From Vibrio sp. 10N (lineage in GTDB: Bacteria > Pseudomonadota > Gammaproteobacteria > Enterobacterales > Vibrionaceae): a stretch of 64,000 bases of DNA. The DNA lies in NCBI RefSeq assembly GCF_036245475.1, contig NZ_BTPM01000002.1, positions 1,178,001 to 1,242,000 of the forward strand, written 5' to 3'. The notes beneath the pieces are model-generated. The model did not search any database. It was not told the DNA's origin and saw only the letters and a program-made list of their open reading frames with translations. A program made the position numbers and the translations under genes. Positions 16,652 to 24,972 of the stretch are shown here, one piece after another (the first letter of the stretch is position 1; the number at the start of each line of letters is the position of its first letter).

Positions 16652-17119
16652 TCAACAAGCATTCTTGTAGAGCTTTAGCGCATCATAAAACGCCGCCATG
16701 GTGGTGTTGTGAGCTTCAAACAACTCATCGGCATTGACGCGCCCATGAACCGCAGTCAGATACTGCTCGGCAATCGCATCGGTTTTCGCCCGATGTATCT
16801 CTATCAACTTTTTACCCGGCGGGGTGACAGCAAGTATCTTTTTGATGCGACCACTCTGTTTGATCTTGGTGGCTGTCAGAAGTTCCGCAGACTCTAATTC
16901 ACGTACCGCTTTGTTCACTTTCGAGGTATCAGCAAGAAAAGCTTGGCTTATCATATATTGAGTGCATTCCGTCGAATCTTGCTCTGAACATTTGTCGACA
17001 TATTGAAGGACAAAAAAATTGAACAGCGACAGTTTAGTGTTGGTCGATTCCGACAGGATCTTCTTGAGGTGTTCCGTCACCAAATAACAAATGTATCCAT
17101 CACTGGGTAGCGGATTCAT
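16652..17119 (-). CDS. MarR-like winged-helix transcriptional regulator
   Basis: A 155-aa protein with the MarR layout: an N-terminal dimerisation helix, then a winged helix. The recognition region is ISQAFLADTSKVNKAVRELESAELL, and the wing contains KIKQSGRIKKILAVTPPG. A C-terminal helix closes the dimer domain. Two cysteines close together (residues about 44 and 52, CSEQDSTEC) could make it redox-sensitive, which is speculation. The divergent side contains an unassigned transcript ending at 17472 and then a YghU-type glutathione transferase gene, either of which could be a target. Confidence 0.75.
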   Translation of the reverse strand: MNPLPSDGYICYLVTEHLKKILSESTNTKLSLFNFFVLQYVDKCSEQDSTECTQYMISQAFLADTSKVNKAVRELESAELLTATKIKQSGRIKKILAVTPPGKKLIEIHRAKTDAIAEQYLTAVHGRVNADELFEAHNTTMAAFYDALKLYKNAC

Positions 17120-17447
17120 AACATGCCTGCTCCACAGAATTGAATGATGTACTCAATATAACAGCCAGCAAACGTCAATATAAACAATAATATTTTGTTA
17201 CACCAATAGTGTGAAATAGCCATGTTTTTGACACTTTTGGACACTATACCGCTACAAATGACTGAATTTTTCAGTTATAGCAAAATATAGCCAGTTGGTC
17301 ATAATAAACAGGCCGCATCGATAGCATGACTTGGTTATGACCGTCACAGTCTATTCAAGTGTTCTCTCTTTTGGTGCGATTAACCCTTTGAAGGAGAGAT
17401 TCCTCTTCGGATTGTATTACGGAATTTAATTTATTGAATAACGTTTG
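17120..17447. other. Intergenic region upstream of the MarR-type gene
   Basis: No coding frame is supported. A TTGACA at 17228-17233 is a possible -35 on the plus strand. The segment ACAC-N5-GTGT around 17198-17213 is a weak inverted repeat that could be a MarR operator. The right part forms the candidate small RNA described next. Confidence 0.3.
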
Positions 17448-17472
17448 GCGGGCAATGATGCCCGCTTTTTTT
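17340..17472 (+). ncRNA. Candidate small RNA with its own terminator
   Basis: An intrinsic terminator at 17448-17472 faces the plus strand, but no plus-strand gene lies before it: glgC ends at 16519 with its own terminator, and the gene between is on the other strand. Upstream, TCTCTC (17363-17368) can pair with GAGAGA (17394-17399), which would mask a Shine-Dalgarno-like AAGGAGAG. No convincing short frame follows. The 5' end is unknown and the left boundary given is arbitrary. A leader of a short, missed peptide gene is the alternative. Confidence 0.35.
17448..17472 (+). terminator. Orphan rho-independent terminator
   Basis: Stem GCGGGCA / TGCCCGC, loop ATGA, then T7. It is directional: the minus strand has no T run. 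Confidence 0.8.
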
Positions 17473-17673
17473 ATTTGGACTAGGTGATCCAAGCAAGCCA
17501 CTTCAGTTCAGAGACCGCCGAAACATAACCGGTACGTTCAGCACATGAGAGAGCATAGGCATAAGTTATAATTTAAGCTTTACTCAATAATATTGAAGAC
17601 TTGCAGCAATCCAGCTACGATTTTGAATCAACACGATGGCGTGTTTTGCAACAATATCATGGAGAGCAAAAGC

Positions 17674-18534
17674 ATGACGACTCAATATATCCCGCCGCAA
17701 GTTTGGACCCACGATGCCGAAAGTGGTGGTCAGTGGGCCAGTATCAATCGACCAGATTCAGGCGCAAGACACGATCAGGCCCTCCCGTCTGGCCAACACG
17801 ATCTTCAACTTTATTCACTTGCAACGCCAAACGGGCAAAAAGTAACCATCATGCTCGAAGAGCTGCTAGCTCTGGGCAAGACAAGCGCTGAATACGATGC
17901 TTACACCATCAAAATCGGTGACGGCGACCAGTTTGGGTCAGAATTTGTCGCCATTAACCCCAACTCGAAAATCCCCGCTTTACTTGACCGCTCTGGCAGT
18001 GAGCCTGTCCGTGTCTTTGAATCGGGTAATATTCTGCTTTATCTGGCTGAAAAGTTTGACGCTTTATTGCCTAAGAAGGCTGAGAAGCGCGTAGAAGCGA
18101 TGAACTGGCTGTTCTGGCTGCAAGGTTCTGCTCCTTATTTGGGAGGAGGATTCGGTCACTTCTATGCTTATGCACCAGAAAAGTTCGAATACCCAATCAA
18201 CCGCTTCACAATGGAAACAAAGCGCCAGCTGCACCTCCTAGACGCTCGATTGGCTGACAATCAATTCCTTGCGGGTGATGAATACACTATTGCAGATATC
18301 GCCACCTGGCCATGGTATGGAAATCTGGTTATCAACAACCAGTACGAGGCCGCTGAATTTCTAGATGTTGAAAGCTACCCTAATCTGATCCGCTGGGCCA
18401 AAGAGATCGCGCAGCGCCCAGCCGTGCAACGCGGGCGCATTGTAAACCGAGTATGGGGAGAGGAATGGGAGACTTTAGCCGAACGCCACAGTGCCGAGGA
18501 TATTGATGAAGTTCTCGCAAAACAGCCCAAATAA
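17674..18534 (+). CDS. Glutathione S-transferase family protein (YghU-like)
   Basis: A 286-aa Nu-class-like glutathione transferase, probably a disulfide-bond oxidoreductase or organic peroxide reductase, as known for E. coli YghU (288 aa). The start is ATG 17674 (MTTQYIPPQVW), 7 nt after GGAGAG; a longer frame to 17593 has no such signal. The thioredoxin-like domain contains LYSLATPNGQKVTIMLEE, the YghU-type glutathione-site strand and helix, with NPNSKIPALLD and ESGNILLYLAEKF after it. The C-terminal helical domain includes AGDEYTIADIATWPWYG. Cytoplasmic. It is transcribed alone. Confidence 0.9.
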   Translation: MTTQYIPPQVWTHDAESGGQWASINRPDSGARHDQALPSGQHDLQLYSLATPNGQKVTIMLEELLALGKTSAEYDAYTIKIGDGDQFGSEFVAINPNSKIPALLDRSGSEPVRVFESGNILLYLAEKFDALLPKKAEKRVEAMNWLFWLQGSAPYLGGGFGHFYAYAPEKFEYPINRFTMETKRQLHLLDARLADNQFLAGDEYTIADIATWPWYGNLVINNQYEAAEFLDVESYPNLIRWAKEIAQRPAVQRGRIVNRVWGEEWETLAERHSAEDIDEVLAKQPK

Positions 18535-18685
18535 AGTAATACTGGCATTGCAACAAAGTGCACAAGAGAGCTCGACCTAAAGCAAAGCGCCTTAGGTTAT
18601 GTGATAAGCTCCGCAAAAATTGTGGTGTTGCCTATTCGCACACCGCAATTTATTACAAGGAGTGATACAAGGAACGTTGATTTAA

Positions 18686-19513
18686 ATGTCTAAAGAAGAA
18701 TTCTGTCACCTGGCAAGCTTTGAGGCATTCGATGGAATGGATGTCATCAATGCACAGTTTGTCGATACCACGTTTGGCAAACACGCACATGGAGAGTTTG
18801 TGATTACACTTGTTGACGCAGGTGTTCAGCAATTCTTTCACAAAGGTGCCACTCACAATGCTATCTCCGGTGATATTTGCATCATTAGCCCAGACGAGAT
18901 CCATACTGGCAGCAAAGGTTGTGAACAAGGGTGGCGATATCGGGGTATCTATCCAAGTGAGCAACAAGTTCGCGATATCTATAAAGAGATGTATTCGAAG
19001 GACGGACTGCCAACTTTTCGTGATAGCATCATCTCTGATGACAGGCTCAAAAGACAAATGCATTTGCTACTCTCAACCATTCATAGTGGCGGTGAACAGC
19101 TCGAAATAGAGAGTCATTTGGAACTGCTGTTAGTGAAAATGATCTTACAATACGGTTCATCTCGACTAACTAATAGTGACGGGGTAGATGCCAAATCCAA
19201 TATCATCACCGCCCGGGATTATCTTGCCGATAACTGCACCAAGAAAGTCGCGCTTGACCAATTGGCGCAACTAACTGGCGTAAGCAAATATCACTTAATT
19301 CATGAATTTAAGCGCCACTTAGGCGTCACGCCTCATCAATTCCAAGTTCAACAAAGAATCTGCTATTCCAAATCCCTGTTAAAAGCGGGCGACAAACCTG
19401 TCGATGTGGCCACAGCGTGTGGATTCCATGATCAGAGTCACTTCCATAAAACCTTCGTTAGCGCTATGGGGATCAACCCAACGACCTACCAACAACAATT
19501 TTTTACACGATAA
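18686..19513 (+). CDS. AraC-family transcriptional regulator
   Basis: A 275-aa regulator with an N-terminal cupin sensor (about residues 10-100: HAHGEFVITLVDAG, GDICIISPDEIHTG). Two C-terminal AraC helix-turn-helix motifs are visible: KKVALDQLAQLTGVSKYHLI and VDVATACGFHDQSHFHKTF, ending MGINPTTYQQQF. The downstream gene on the same strand encodes a LysE-type exporter. This pairing is common, and the regulator often controls the exporter in response to an amino acid. The ribosome site is weak. Confidence 0.9.
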   Translation: MSKEEFCHLASFEAFDGMDVINAQFVDTTFGKHAHGEFVITLVDAGVQQFFHKGATHNAISGDICIISPDEIHTGSKGCEQGWRYRGIYPSEQQVRDIYKEMYSKDGLPTFRDSIISDDRLKRQMHLLLSTIHSGGEQLEIESHLELLLVKMILQYGSSRLTNSDGVDAKSNIITARDYLADNCTKKVALDQLAQLTGVSKYHLIHEFKRHLGVTPHQFQVQQRICYSKSLLKAGDKPVDVATACGFHDQSHFHKTFVSAMGINPTTYQQQFFTR

Positions 19514-19582
19514 CCTCGCTCAAATCGTATTAAATTGACAAACAATAATACCAACAGAATTCCCCTAATAGTTAATTTCACT

Positions 19583-20173
19583 ATGGACAGTCAATTAGCC
19601 TTCATTACGATTTGTATAGCCTCAGCCGCATCCCCAGGGCCGGGGATGCTGGCGGTATTGAGTAACAGCTTGAACCAGAATATGCAGCGGACGATTCCGG
19701 TCATCCTCGGCATTTCTACGGGGCTTCTGCTCGCTTCAATACTCTCTAACTCTTGGTTGCTGACCTTAGTTCACACTAATGCCCTCGCCTACCAAGTCAT
19801 GACGGGATTATGCAGCAGTTACATTATCTATTTAGGTTGTCGAGCGCTTTACTACTCGAGGAGCCAAGCGATGATTGAAGCGCGTTCCTATGGGTACAAA
19901 AGTGGTGTGTTGATCTCGTTGCTGAATCCGAAAACGATCGTCTTTTTCGGTGCACTATTCCCACTGTTCGTGAAAAGTGAGCAGTATTTTGCATTGCAGG
20001 CCGCGCTACTGACGCTTGAATTGGTGGTGATTACCCTGTCTATCCATCTGTTGCTGTCTCTTGCAACAGAAAAGGTCGCACGGTTCTTGAAACGATATGT
20101 CGTGACTATTAATCGACTTACAGGGTTATTGTTTATTGCTCTGGGATTAAGTGGATTACTGCTTCAGGCATAA
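19583..20173 (+). CDS. LysE/RhtB-family amino-acid exporter
   Basis: A 196-aa inner-membrane exporter with about six membrane segments. The start is taken at ATG 19583 (MDSQLAFITICIASAASPGPGML), because the family signature with SPGPGM sits about 17-22 residues from the start in relatives. A TTG at 19535 would add 16 polar residues. CRALYYSR and the conserved LLNPKTIVFFGALFPLF segment in the middle are typical. The substrate is unknown. It follows the AraC-type regulator by about 70 nt and ends in a shared terminator. Confidence 0.86.
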   Translation: MDSQLAFITICIASAASPGPGMLAVLSNSLNQNMQRTIPVILGISTGLLLASILSNSWLLTLVHTNALAYQVMTGLCSSYIIYLGCRALYYSRSQAMIEARSYGYKSGVLISLLNPKTIVFFGALFPLFVKSEQYFALQAALLTLELVVITLSIHLLLSLATEKVARFLKRYVVTINRLTGLLFIALGLSGLLLQA

Positions 20174-20204
20174 AAAACGGCCACTATGCTAGTGGCCGTT
20201 TTTT
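20172..20204. terminator. Bidirectional terminator between lysE-like and nitroreductase genes
   Basis: Stem AAAACGGCCACT / AGTGGCCGTTTT with a 5-nt loop and T runs both ways. Confidence 0.9.
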
Positions 20205-20221
20205 ATCGATTTGATATACGT

Positions 20222-20881
20222 TTAAAGCACCGTAATGATGTCTTCTTGAGCCAAGCGTGATTTCGGTAAGCCGTAGTTATAATCTTCACCTTCTTTGTGG
20301 TAGCCAAGCGCTAGCGCGAAATCACACACGTAACCACCGAGTTCGTCTTCAAATATCTCACCAATCATCTCTGGATCCACACCTTCCATTGGAGTAGACG
20401 CAATGCCCATACGCGCAAGCGTGTGCAGTACATTACCCAGTGCAATGTAGGTTTGAGCCTTAGTCCACTGACCGTTGAAACCTTGGTCGTCGGTATTTAG
20501 CTCTGCAAATCCAAACGCGCCATTTAGCATTTGATCGTATTTGTCCGCTGGCAAGTGACCAGATGTGACCTCAGCGTCAACAACTCTACGGTAATCATCC
20601 TTGGTAAAGTGAGGGTTGTGAGCGAACAAAATCGTGTGTGATGCCTCTTTAGCGTGCGGTTGATTAAACTGATGCATATTGGCAAACGTATCGTGGAAGC
20701 GCTGTTTCGCTTCATCACTTTCGATCACAATAAACTTCCACGGCTGAGAGTTGATAGAGGACGCAGATAAGCGGATCGCTTCTTTGATGACCATCATATC
20801 CTCAGCAGAAATGCGCTTAGTCGCGTCGTATTTTTTTGCTGTATAACGGGTATTTAGATCTTTGATAATTTGATGAGTCAC
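20222..20881 (-). CDS. NAD(P)H nitroreductase (NfsB/FRase I family)
   Basis: A 219-aa FMN-dependent oxidoreductase that reduces nitroaromatics, quinones or flavins with NAD(P)H. Family features are the N-terminal RYTAKKYDATKRIS, the FMN phosphate-site stretch RLSASSINSQPWKFIVI, and the C-terminal GIASTPMEGVDPEMI and FALALGYHKEGEDYN. The length agrees with NfsB (217 aa). The start is a GTG at 20879-20881 with GGAGAG before it. It is divergent from the universal stress gene. Confidence 0.9.
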   Translation of the reverse strand: MTHQIIKDLNTRYTAKKYDATKRISAEDMMVIKEAIRLSASSINSQPWKFIVIESDEAKQRFHDTFANMHQFNQPHAKEASHTILFAHNPHFTKDDYRRVVDAEVTSGHLPADKYDQMLNGAFGFAELNTDDQGFNGQWTKAQTYIALGNVLHTLARMGIASTPMEGVDPEMIGEIFEDELGGYVCDFALALGYHKEGEDYNYGLPKSRLAQEDIITVL

Positions 20882-21181
20882 TGTGCACTCTCCACTCTAT
20901 GTTCACTTATAACTTGGGGCATCCGAAATTCGATTTTTAATCGTCGTCGCTGTCTCACCCAGTGCCACTATTGGCTGATGGCGCTAGATTAAAGTGAAAG
21001 CGTCGCGAGAAAAATAGAAAAATGATCCAGACATTATGGACAATAATACCCATAATCTGCCTATCTCATTTGTTTCACTTCGATTTCGGCGAATTTATCG
21101 CCGAACCGCGATCTCATCGACAAAAAAAACCGCCATGAACCGCTATGCTTTTAGTAGGTTTCGCAGCAAGAGAGCGTGGTT
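20882..21181. other. Divergent intergenic region, nitroreductase / universal stress gene
   Basis: 300 nt. An 8-bp perfect hairpin (TTCGGCGA / TCGCCGAA, 21085-21105) is followed by an A-rich stretch on the plus strand. It would lie in the leader of the universal stress gene; no T run follows, so it is not a terminator. Nothing else was recognised. Confidence 0.35.
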
Positions 21182-21607
21182 ATGAAATACAAACATATCC
21201 TTGTCGCACTAGAACTTTCCTTTGAAAGTAAGGTGCTTATTGATAGGGCCGTTTTTCTAGCAAAACTGTTGGACGCTGACGTATCCTTCATTCATATCGA
21301 TGGTAGTCATGGTGAAATTTATCATGAGCTGGTCGACTTAGTCGCCGATCCCGAGCAGAGGCCGTTGACCTTAGAGTCCATGGATCAACTTGATGAGTTC
21401 GCCGAATATGCACAATGCACATTGAAGCATTTTATGGTTGGAACCGGGGATCTGGGTGATAAAGTGAAAATCGCCATCGCCGAGAACGACTTTGATCTTC
21501 TCATCTGTGGCCATCACCACGATTTTTGGAGCAAATTGGTGTCAGCGTCTCGCCAAGTCATCAACAGTTCACCTGTAGATGTGCTTGTTGTACCACTCGA
21601 AGATTAA
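21182..21607 (+). CDS. Universal stress protein, UspA-like
   Basis: A 141-aa cytoplasmic single-domain Usp protein. It starts MKYKHILVALELS, the typical first strand, and ends NSSPVDVLVVPLED, the typical last strand. The ATP-binding G-x2-G-x9-G(S/T) motif is not evident (the region reads GHHHDFWSKLVSASRQVI), so it is of the UspA rather than the ATP-binding class. An in-frame GTG two codons earlier is possible, but the ATG at 21182 fits relatives. Confidence 0.88.
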   Translation: MKYKHILVALELSFESKVLIDRAVFLAKLLDADVSFIHIDGSHGEIYHELVDLVADPEQRPLTLESMDQLDEFAEYAQCTLKHFMVGTGDLGDKVKIAIAENDFDLLICGHHHDFWSKLVSASRQVINSSPVDVLVVPLED

Positions 21608-21624
21608 CGGCATAACGTTAAGCC

Positions 21625-21650
21625 AGCCCAAATATCTCTATGTTTGGGCT
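21625..21650. terminator. Hairpin after the universal stress gene
   Basis: Stem AGCCCAAA / TTTGGGCT with a 10-nt loop lies between convergent genes. The T tail is poor (CAACCTATCTTT), so termination strength is uncertain. Confidence 0.5.
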
Positions 21651-21716
21651 CAACCTATCTTTAGCCAACATCGATTGGCCAAATATCATCACCTTTTAGG
21701 CCATGCGTACAAGTCG

Positions 21717-22346
21717 CTACTTATTTAGATTAAGCGAAATTCGCACAAAACTGTCGTCTTCATATTGAATTTGATAGGCGAAGACTTCGTTAGCGTATAT
21801 CGCACCAAGAAATAGATGCTTCTCTCGCACCGTACCACGAAATAAGATCGAAACATCCGCTATCAGCTGATTCTTACTGCCAAAGTGCGCGTTAAGATCG
21901 CCAGATAATACGCACAGCAAGCAGCCATTTTCATCATGGCCCAGATCGACTTGTTCTGGCGTAGACAGTAACGCGGTGGTACCCAGCTTCTTTTCCAATT
22001 CACGAATCAACAGCAGGTAGCTGTCTAGATGAGGTTGTAATGCGTCAGGTTTAGCTTCAATGCCAGTAAGCAACACATCTTCCAAGTCCACTTGAGACTT
22101 TTTAGCTTGTAAGCTCATTGTTTTGAGCTGCTTACGTATAGATTTGTACTTGTTGCTCTTGAGTTTAGGCTTCAACCAGCGCACCAATAGTTCGTTCTTT
22201 TTGTCACGATCAAAATGCTGCGTTTTGCTATCAAGCTTATAAAATTCGAGGTACAAAAGGGCGTGCAGAGACACCTCGGTCAATAGCTGAATTGATTCCG
22301 AGTTAGACGTACTCATTTGCTTTGAACTGGATCCTTTGTTCTGCAT
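21717..22346 (-). CDS. Hypothetical protein
   Basis: I do not recognise this family. The frame extends to 22409, but that would run into tRNA-Leu. The likely starts are the ATG at 22346 (MQNKGSSSKQ, 209 aa) or the ATG at 22316 (MSTSNSES); neither has a strong ribosome site. The protein is soluble, with no signal peptide. It has a basic helical middle (KLKSNKYKSIRKQLKTMSLQ) and a beta-rich C-terminal third (NGCLLCVLSGDLNAHF, SILFRGTVREKHLFLGAIYA). Its start lies about 35-65 nt downstream of the tRNA-Leu 3' end, so co-transcription with the tRNA is possible. Confidence 0.65.
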   Translation of the reverse strand: MQNKGSSSKQMSTSNSESIQLLTEVSLHALLYLEFYKLDSKTQHFDRDKKNELLVRWLKPKLKSNKYKSIRKQLKTMSLQAKKSQVDLEDVLLTGIEAKPDALQPHLDSYLLLIRELEKKLGTTALLSTPEQVDLGHDENGCLLCVLSGDLNAHFGSKNQLIADVSILFRGTVREKHLFLGAIYANEVFAYQIQYEDDSFVRISLNLNK

Positions 22347-22379
22347 CGTAGTCTGTAGGTAATATAAGGAAAGGAGTAA

Positions 22380-22463
22380 TGGTGCCGAGAGAGGGACTCG
22401 AACCCTCACACCAAAGGCACTAGCACCTCATGCTAGCGTGTCTACCAATTTCACCATCTCGGC
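22380..22463 (-). tRNA. tRNA-Leu (anticodon GAG)
   Basis: The 84-nt gene on the minus strand has acceptor arms GCCGAGA and TCTCGGC, discriminator A and an encoded CCA. The D-arm region is TGGTGAAATTGGTAGACA. The anticodon stem is CTAGC/GCTAG with loop ATGAGGT, so the anticodon is GAG, reading CUC/CUU. A long variable arm and the TTCGAGTCC T-loop complete a class II leucine tRNA. Confidence 0.95.
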
Positions 22464-22622
22464 ATCGATGATACGTTGCTTGCCCGTATCCATTGACGTC
22501 CACTCAACAAGTGGATGTCGAAATATTAACTGACGATTTTCGGCTTGTATAGCATTTGATTGGATAAATGCAGCAAAATCAGTTTGTTCGGTGAATAATT
22601 CATCAGTTTGAATATTTGACAT
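22428..22622 (-). CDS. Possible small protein reading into tRNA-Leu
   Basis: A 64-codon frame starts at an ATG (22620-22622) with a good ribosome site (AGGGGAG, about 4 nt spacing). The first 54 residues have a normal, acidic, protein-like composition. The last residues (AEMVKLVDTLA) are translated from the tRNA gene itself, which is a classic artefact. I would keep it only as a candidate; it may be a truncated gene or a leader. Confidence 0.2.
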   Translation of the reverse strand: MSNIQTDELFTEQTDFAAFIQSNAIQAENRQLIFRHPLVEWTSMDTGKQRIIDAEMVKLVDTLA

Positions 22623-22820
22623 CCACTCCCCTGTTTTCTTCAGCTTAGTGCAATTTCACCATAAACACGTTACCTGCGCACAAACGAACAAATACATAAC
22701 TGGGATTTATGTTTAAAGCCAACATAGCCTTATGTATCCAAAAGTAACCTTAGGTTACACTGTTGTTATCCAAGTTTAATCGACAAAATCGCTACGGATA
22801 GCCTGAATCAGGGAACAAAC
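22464..22820. other. Region between tRNA-Leu and the membrane-protein/HlyD pair
   Basis: 357 nt. It contains the candidate frame above, the unassigned tRNA promoter, and the plus-strand promoter of the next operon. No repeat or integration-site duplication of the tRNA end was seen. Confidence 0.3.
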
Positions 22821-23279
22821 ATGTTCAGACTAATAAAAAGAGCGTTACATTTTAGTGCTAAATCCGCTGCCATTATTGGTGGCTTTCTTTCCCTGAGCTA
22901 CGTGTTTGCTCAGTTGTCTAAAGTGCATGGAAAATCACTTCCAGCCGACTATTTCTCACAAGATCTGCCTAGCATTCTCGGCCTGCTAAACTCTGAATTT
23001 TTCATGGGCGTGATTTTTGTCATCACCCTATCGATCATTACTTATGTCCTATACCTCTTGTGGCAACTGCACGAAGTCGCGGTGCATCGCAGCCAATACA
23101 TGCAAAGTGCTCAAGCCAACCTTGTGTTTGCACTGTCCCTTTGTGGTTTGTTCATCGACAAACTTTGGTGGGTGCTCGCGGTCATAATTGCCTTTACCAA
23201 CTGGGAGGCAGTGGCAAGCGCTGTCAGTAAAGTGATTCATAGTGGCATCTATGGCAACAAGAAAACGGAGGACGCGTAA
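22821..23279 (+). CDS. Inner-membrane protein of unknown function, paired with HlyD-like gene
   Basis: A 152-aa protein with about three membrane segments (residues 13-33, 58-80, 95-120). The last includes FALSLCGLFIDKLWWVLAVIIAF. I do not recognise a named family. It overlaps the next gene by 1 nt (TAATG), so the two products are probably translationally coupled and act together. The arrangement parallels the DUF3302/HlyD pair at 11.4-12.9 kb. Confidence 0.75.
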   Translation: MFRLIKRALHFSAKSAAIIGGFLSLSYVFAQLSKVHGKSLPADYFSQDLPSILGLLNSEFFMGVIFVITLSIITYVLYLLWQLHEVAVHRSQYMQSAQANLVFALSLCGLFIDKLWWVLAVIIAFTNWEAVASAVSKVIHSGIYGNKKTEDA

Positions 23280-24310
23280 TGAAAGAAATTATGCTGCCTT
23301 ACGTATTGATTATCTGGCTATTGGTCAAGCTTGGGGTGATCAAATGGACACTTAGAAATGCCGTGATCAGTGTTGGCTTTGGGGCATTTCTCGCCTTTAT
23401 GTTGTTCACTGCACACCGATTCTGGTCACCTGCAGATTTAACCGACAGCACCACAGTCAAAGCGCCTCATGCCGTGCTGAGCCCACTATTTGGTCAACAG
23501 GTCAAAAAGATTTATGTCACCCATAACCAAGAAGTGAAAAAAGGCGAACTGCTTTATACCCTAGAATCGGAAGATACAGACCACGAGCTAAAGAGTCTAC
23601 AATCCAGTTTGGTGGCAGCAGAGCACCGCATTACCAGCATTGAAGAGCAAATAGCCATAGATGAGAAGAACCATCGCCGTTTGATCAACTTAGATGAATT
23701 TAGCTCTGAGCAAGAGCGTGACGAGCTGCATACTCGTATTCAACAAGGTCGCGCCGATCTGATGGCTGCCAAATCTGATATGGATGGCATCAGCGCACAG
23801 ATCAACCAGAAACAGTGGTTAAACGAACGCAATCAAGTACGCGCACCTTTTGATGGGATTGTCGGTGTTATTAACATCGCCGAGGGATCCCGAACGGGCA
23901 ATTTGCATCTGTTCGACACCAGCCGAAAATTTGTTGAAATGCGCGTTAGCGATCAAACCTATCGCTATATTGAGCAAGGTCAATTTGCAGAGTTCTTTGT
24001 TAATTCTCATCCGGGGGAGATATTTAGAGGCAGGGTACACAGCATTACCAGCAACACCGGTGAAGCGACCATCTCAGCACAGGGCTCAACGCAGCATGTA
24101 AGGCAGCACGTAGGCAACAATACGAGCAGTCATGGTCGTACTGTGATCATCGAGTTCAATGAGCCAGAAGGTTACAACGTGCCACTTGGTGCAACAGGCT
24201 CTGGTTGGATATCGGCTAGCAAACCGTCACCTAAACTTGGTTTTATGGACATCATTGGCGGTGCGACCGTGAGACTGAAAGCACTTAAAGCTTACCTCAA
24301 CGCATTATAA
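23279..24310 (+). CDS. HlyD-family membrane fusion protein
   Basis: A 343-aa adaptor with an N-terminal anchor (about residues 25-42). Two lipoyl halves are visible: PLFGQQVKKIYVTHNQEVKKGELLYTLE and VRAPFDGIVGVINIAEGSRTGNL. They are separated by a helical hairpin with heptad pattern (about 90-165). A beta-barrel domain follows. It is coupled to the upstream membrane protein; no transporter or outer-membrane channel gene is adjacent. The operon ends at the terminator at 24390-24418. Confidence 0.86.
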   Translation: MKEIMLPYVLIIWLLVKLGVIKWTLRNAVISVGFGAFLAFMLFTAHRFWSPADLTDSTTVKAPHAVLSPLFGQQVKKIYVTHNQEVKKGELLYTLESEDTDHELKSLQSSLVAAEHRITSIEEQIAIDEKNHRRLINLDEFSSEQERDELHTRIQQGRADLMAAKSDMDGISAQINQKQWLNERNQVRAPFDGIVGVINIAEGSRTGNLHLFDTSRKFVEMRVSDQTYRYIEQGQFAEFFVNSHPGEIFRGRVHSITSNTGEATISAQGSTQHVRQHVGNNTSSHGRTVIIEFNEPEGYNVPLGATGSGWISASKPSPKLGFMDIIGGATVRLKALKAYLNAL

Positions 24311-24389
24311 GCCTATTTGGTTTAACCCGCTTAAGACCCGAGAACTATTGGAACTCTGATTGGAACTTGGAAAGGAAATTGGGTCTACC

Positions 24390-24418
24390 GCACCTCAACT
24401 TCGTTGAGGTGCTTTTTT
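24390..24418 (+). terminator. Terminator after the HlyD-like gene
   Basis: Stem GCACCTCAAC / GTTGAGGTGC, loop TTC, followed by T6. Confidence 0.88.
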
Positions 24419-24420
24419 AT

Positions 24421-24714
24421 TCAAATATTTAACGCCTCAGCAATGATTTTCTCTTGATGTTTTCTATACTGATTCGCCCTTTCTCGACTGCCAAAACAGC
24501 CTTTTGCAAACGGGTCGATATCTCTATTAGTCAACTCCCCGTATACGCTATCCATAGTGACCTCTTCACTATTAATCATCGCGCGATTGTCAGCCACATC
24601 GCCGTTTCTTAGCGCATCACAAAGTTCATTACTCACCACGCCCGACACCTTATCTACAGGAGCGCTGCACGCGGTTATCACCAGACCAAGAGGGATCGTT
24701 ACACACCACTTCAT
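24421..24714 (-). CDS. Small putative lipoprotein
   Basis: A 97-aa protein with a lipoprotein signal (MKWCVTIPLGLVITAC, lipid cysteine at residue 16). The mature part is about 80 residues, polar and charged, with two further cysteines (LCDAL and GCFGS) that could form a disulfide. No known domain was recognised. It lies between two plus-strand units and is probably transcribed alone. Confidence 0.7.
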   Translation of the reverse strand: MKWCVTIPLGLVITACSAPVDKVSGVVSNELCDALRNGDVADNRAMINSEEVTMDSVYGELTNRDIDPFAKGCFGSRERANQYRKHQEKIIAEALNI

Positions 24715-24972
24715 GATTGTTCTCCATGCTGGAATAAATCAGCTTTATCCACACCAAACCTGTCGTAGTTATTAAGTTTAGACAGGAAAGACGCCATCCT
24801 ACCACTCAAAACACGGCCGACTGCGCTCTATCGCAGTTCAGCCTTCATGGGAATATACAAAGGCTACAACCAATCAAAATACCGAATAGTTCCTAACTTA
24901 GTGATCTGTCAATTTCTCGGTACCTTTGCCTCGCTCCAAAAACAGGAGCGAAAACAATTAGGTAACAAGACA

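Noticed and set aside
22347..22463. Extension of the 21.7-kb hypothetical gene into tRNA-Leu, and a tRNA-based integration site
   Set aside because: The extra N-terminal residues are translated from the tRNA itself. No integrase gene and no direct repeat of the tRNA 3' end were seen nearby.
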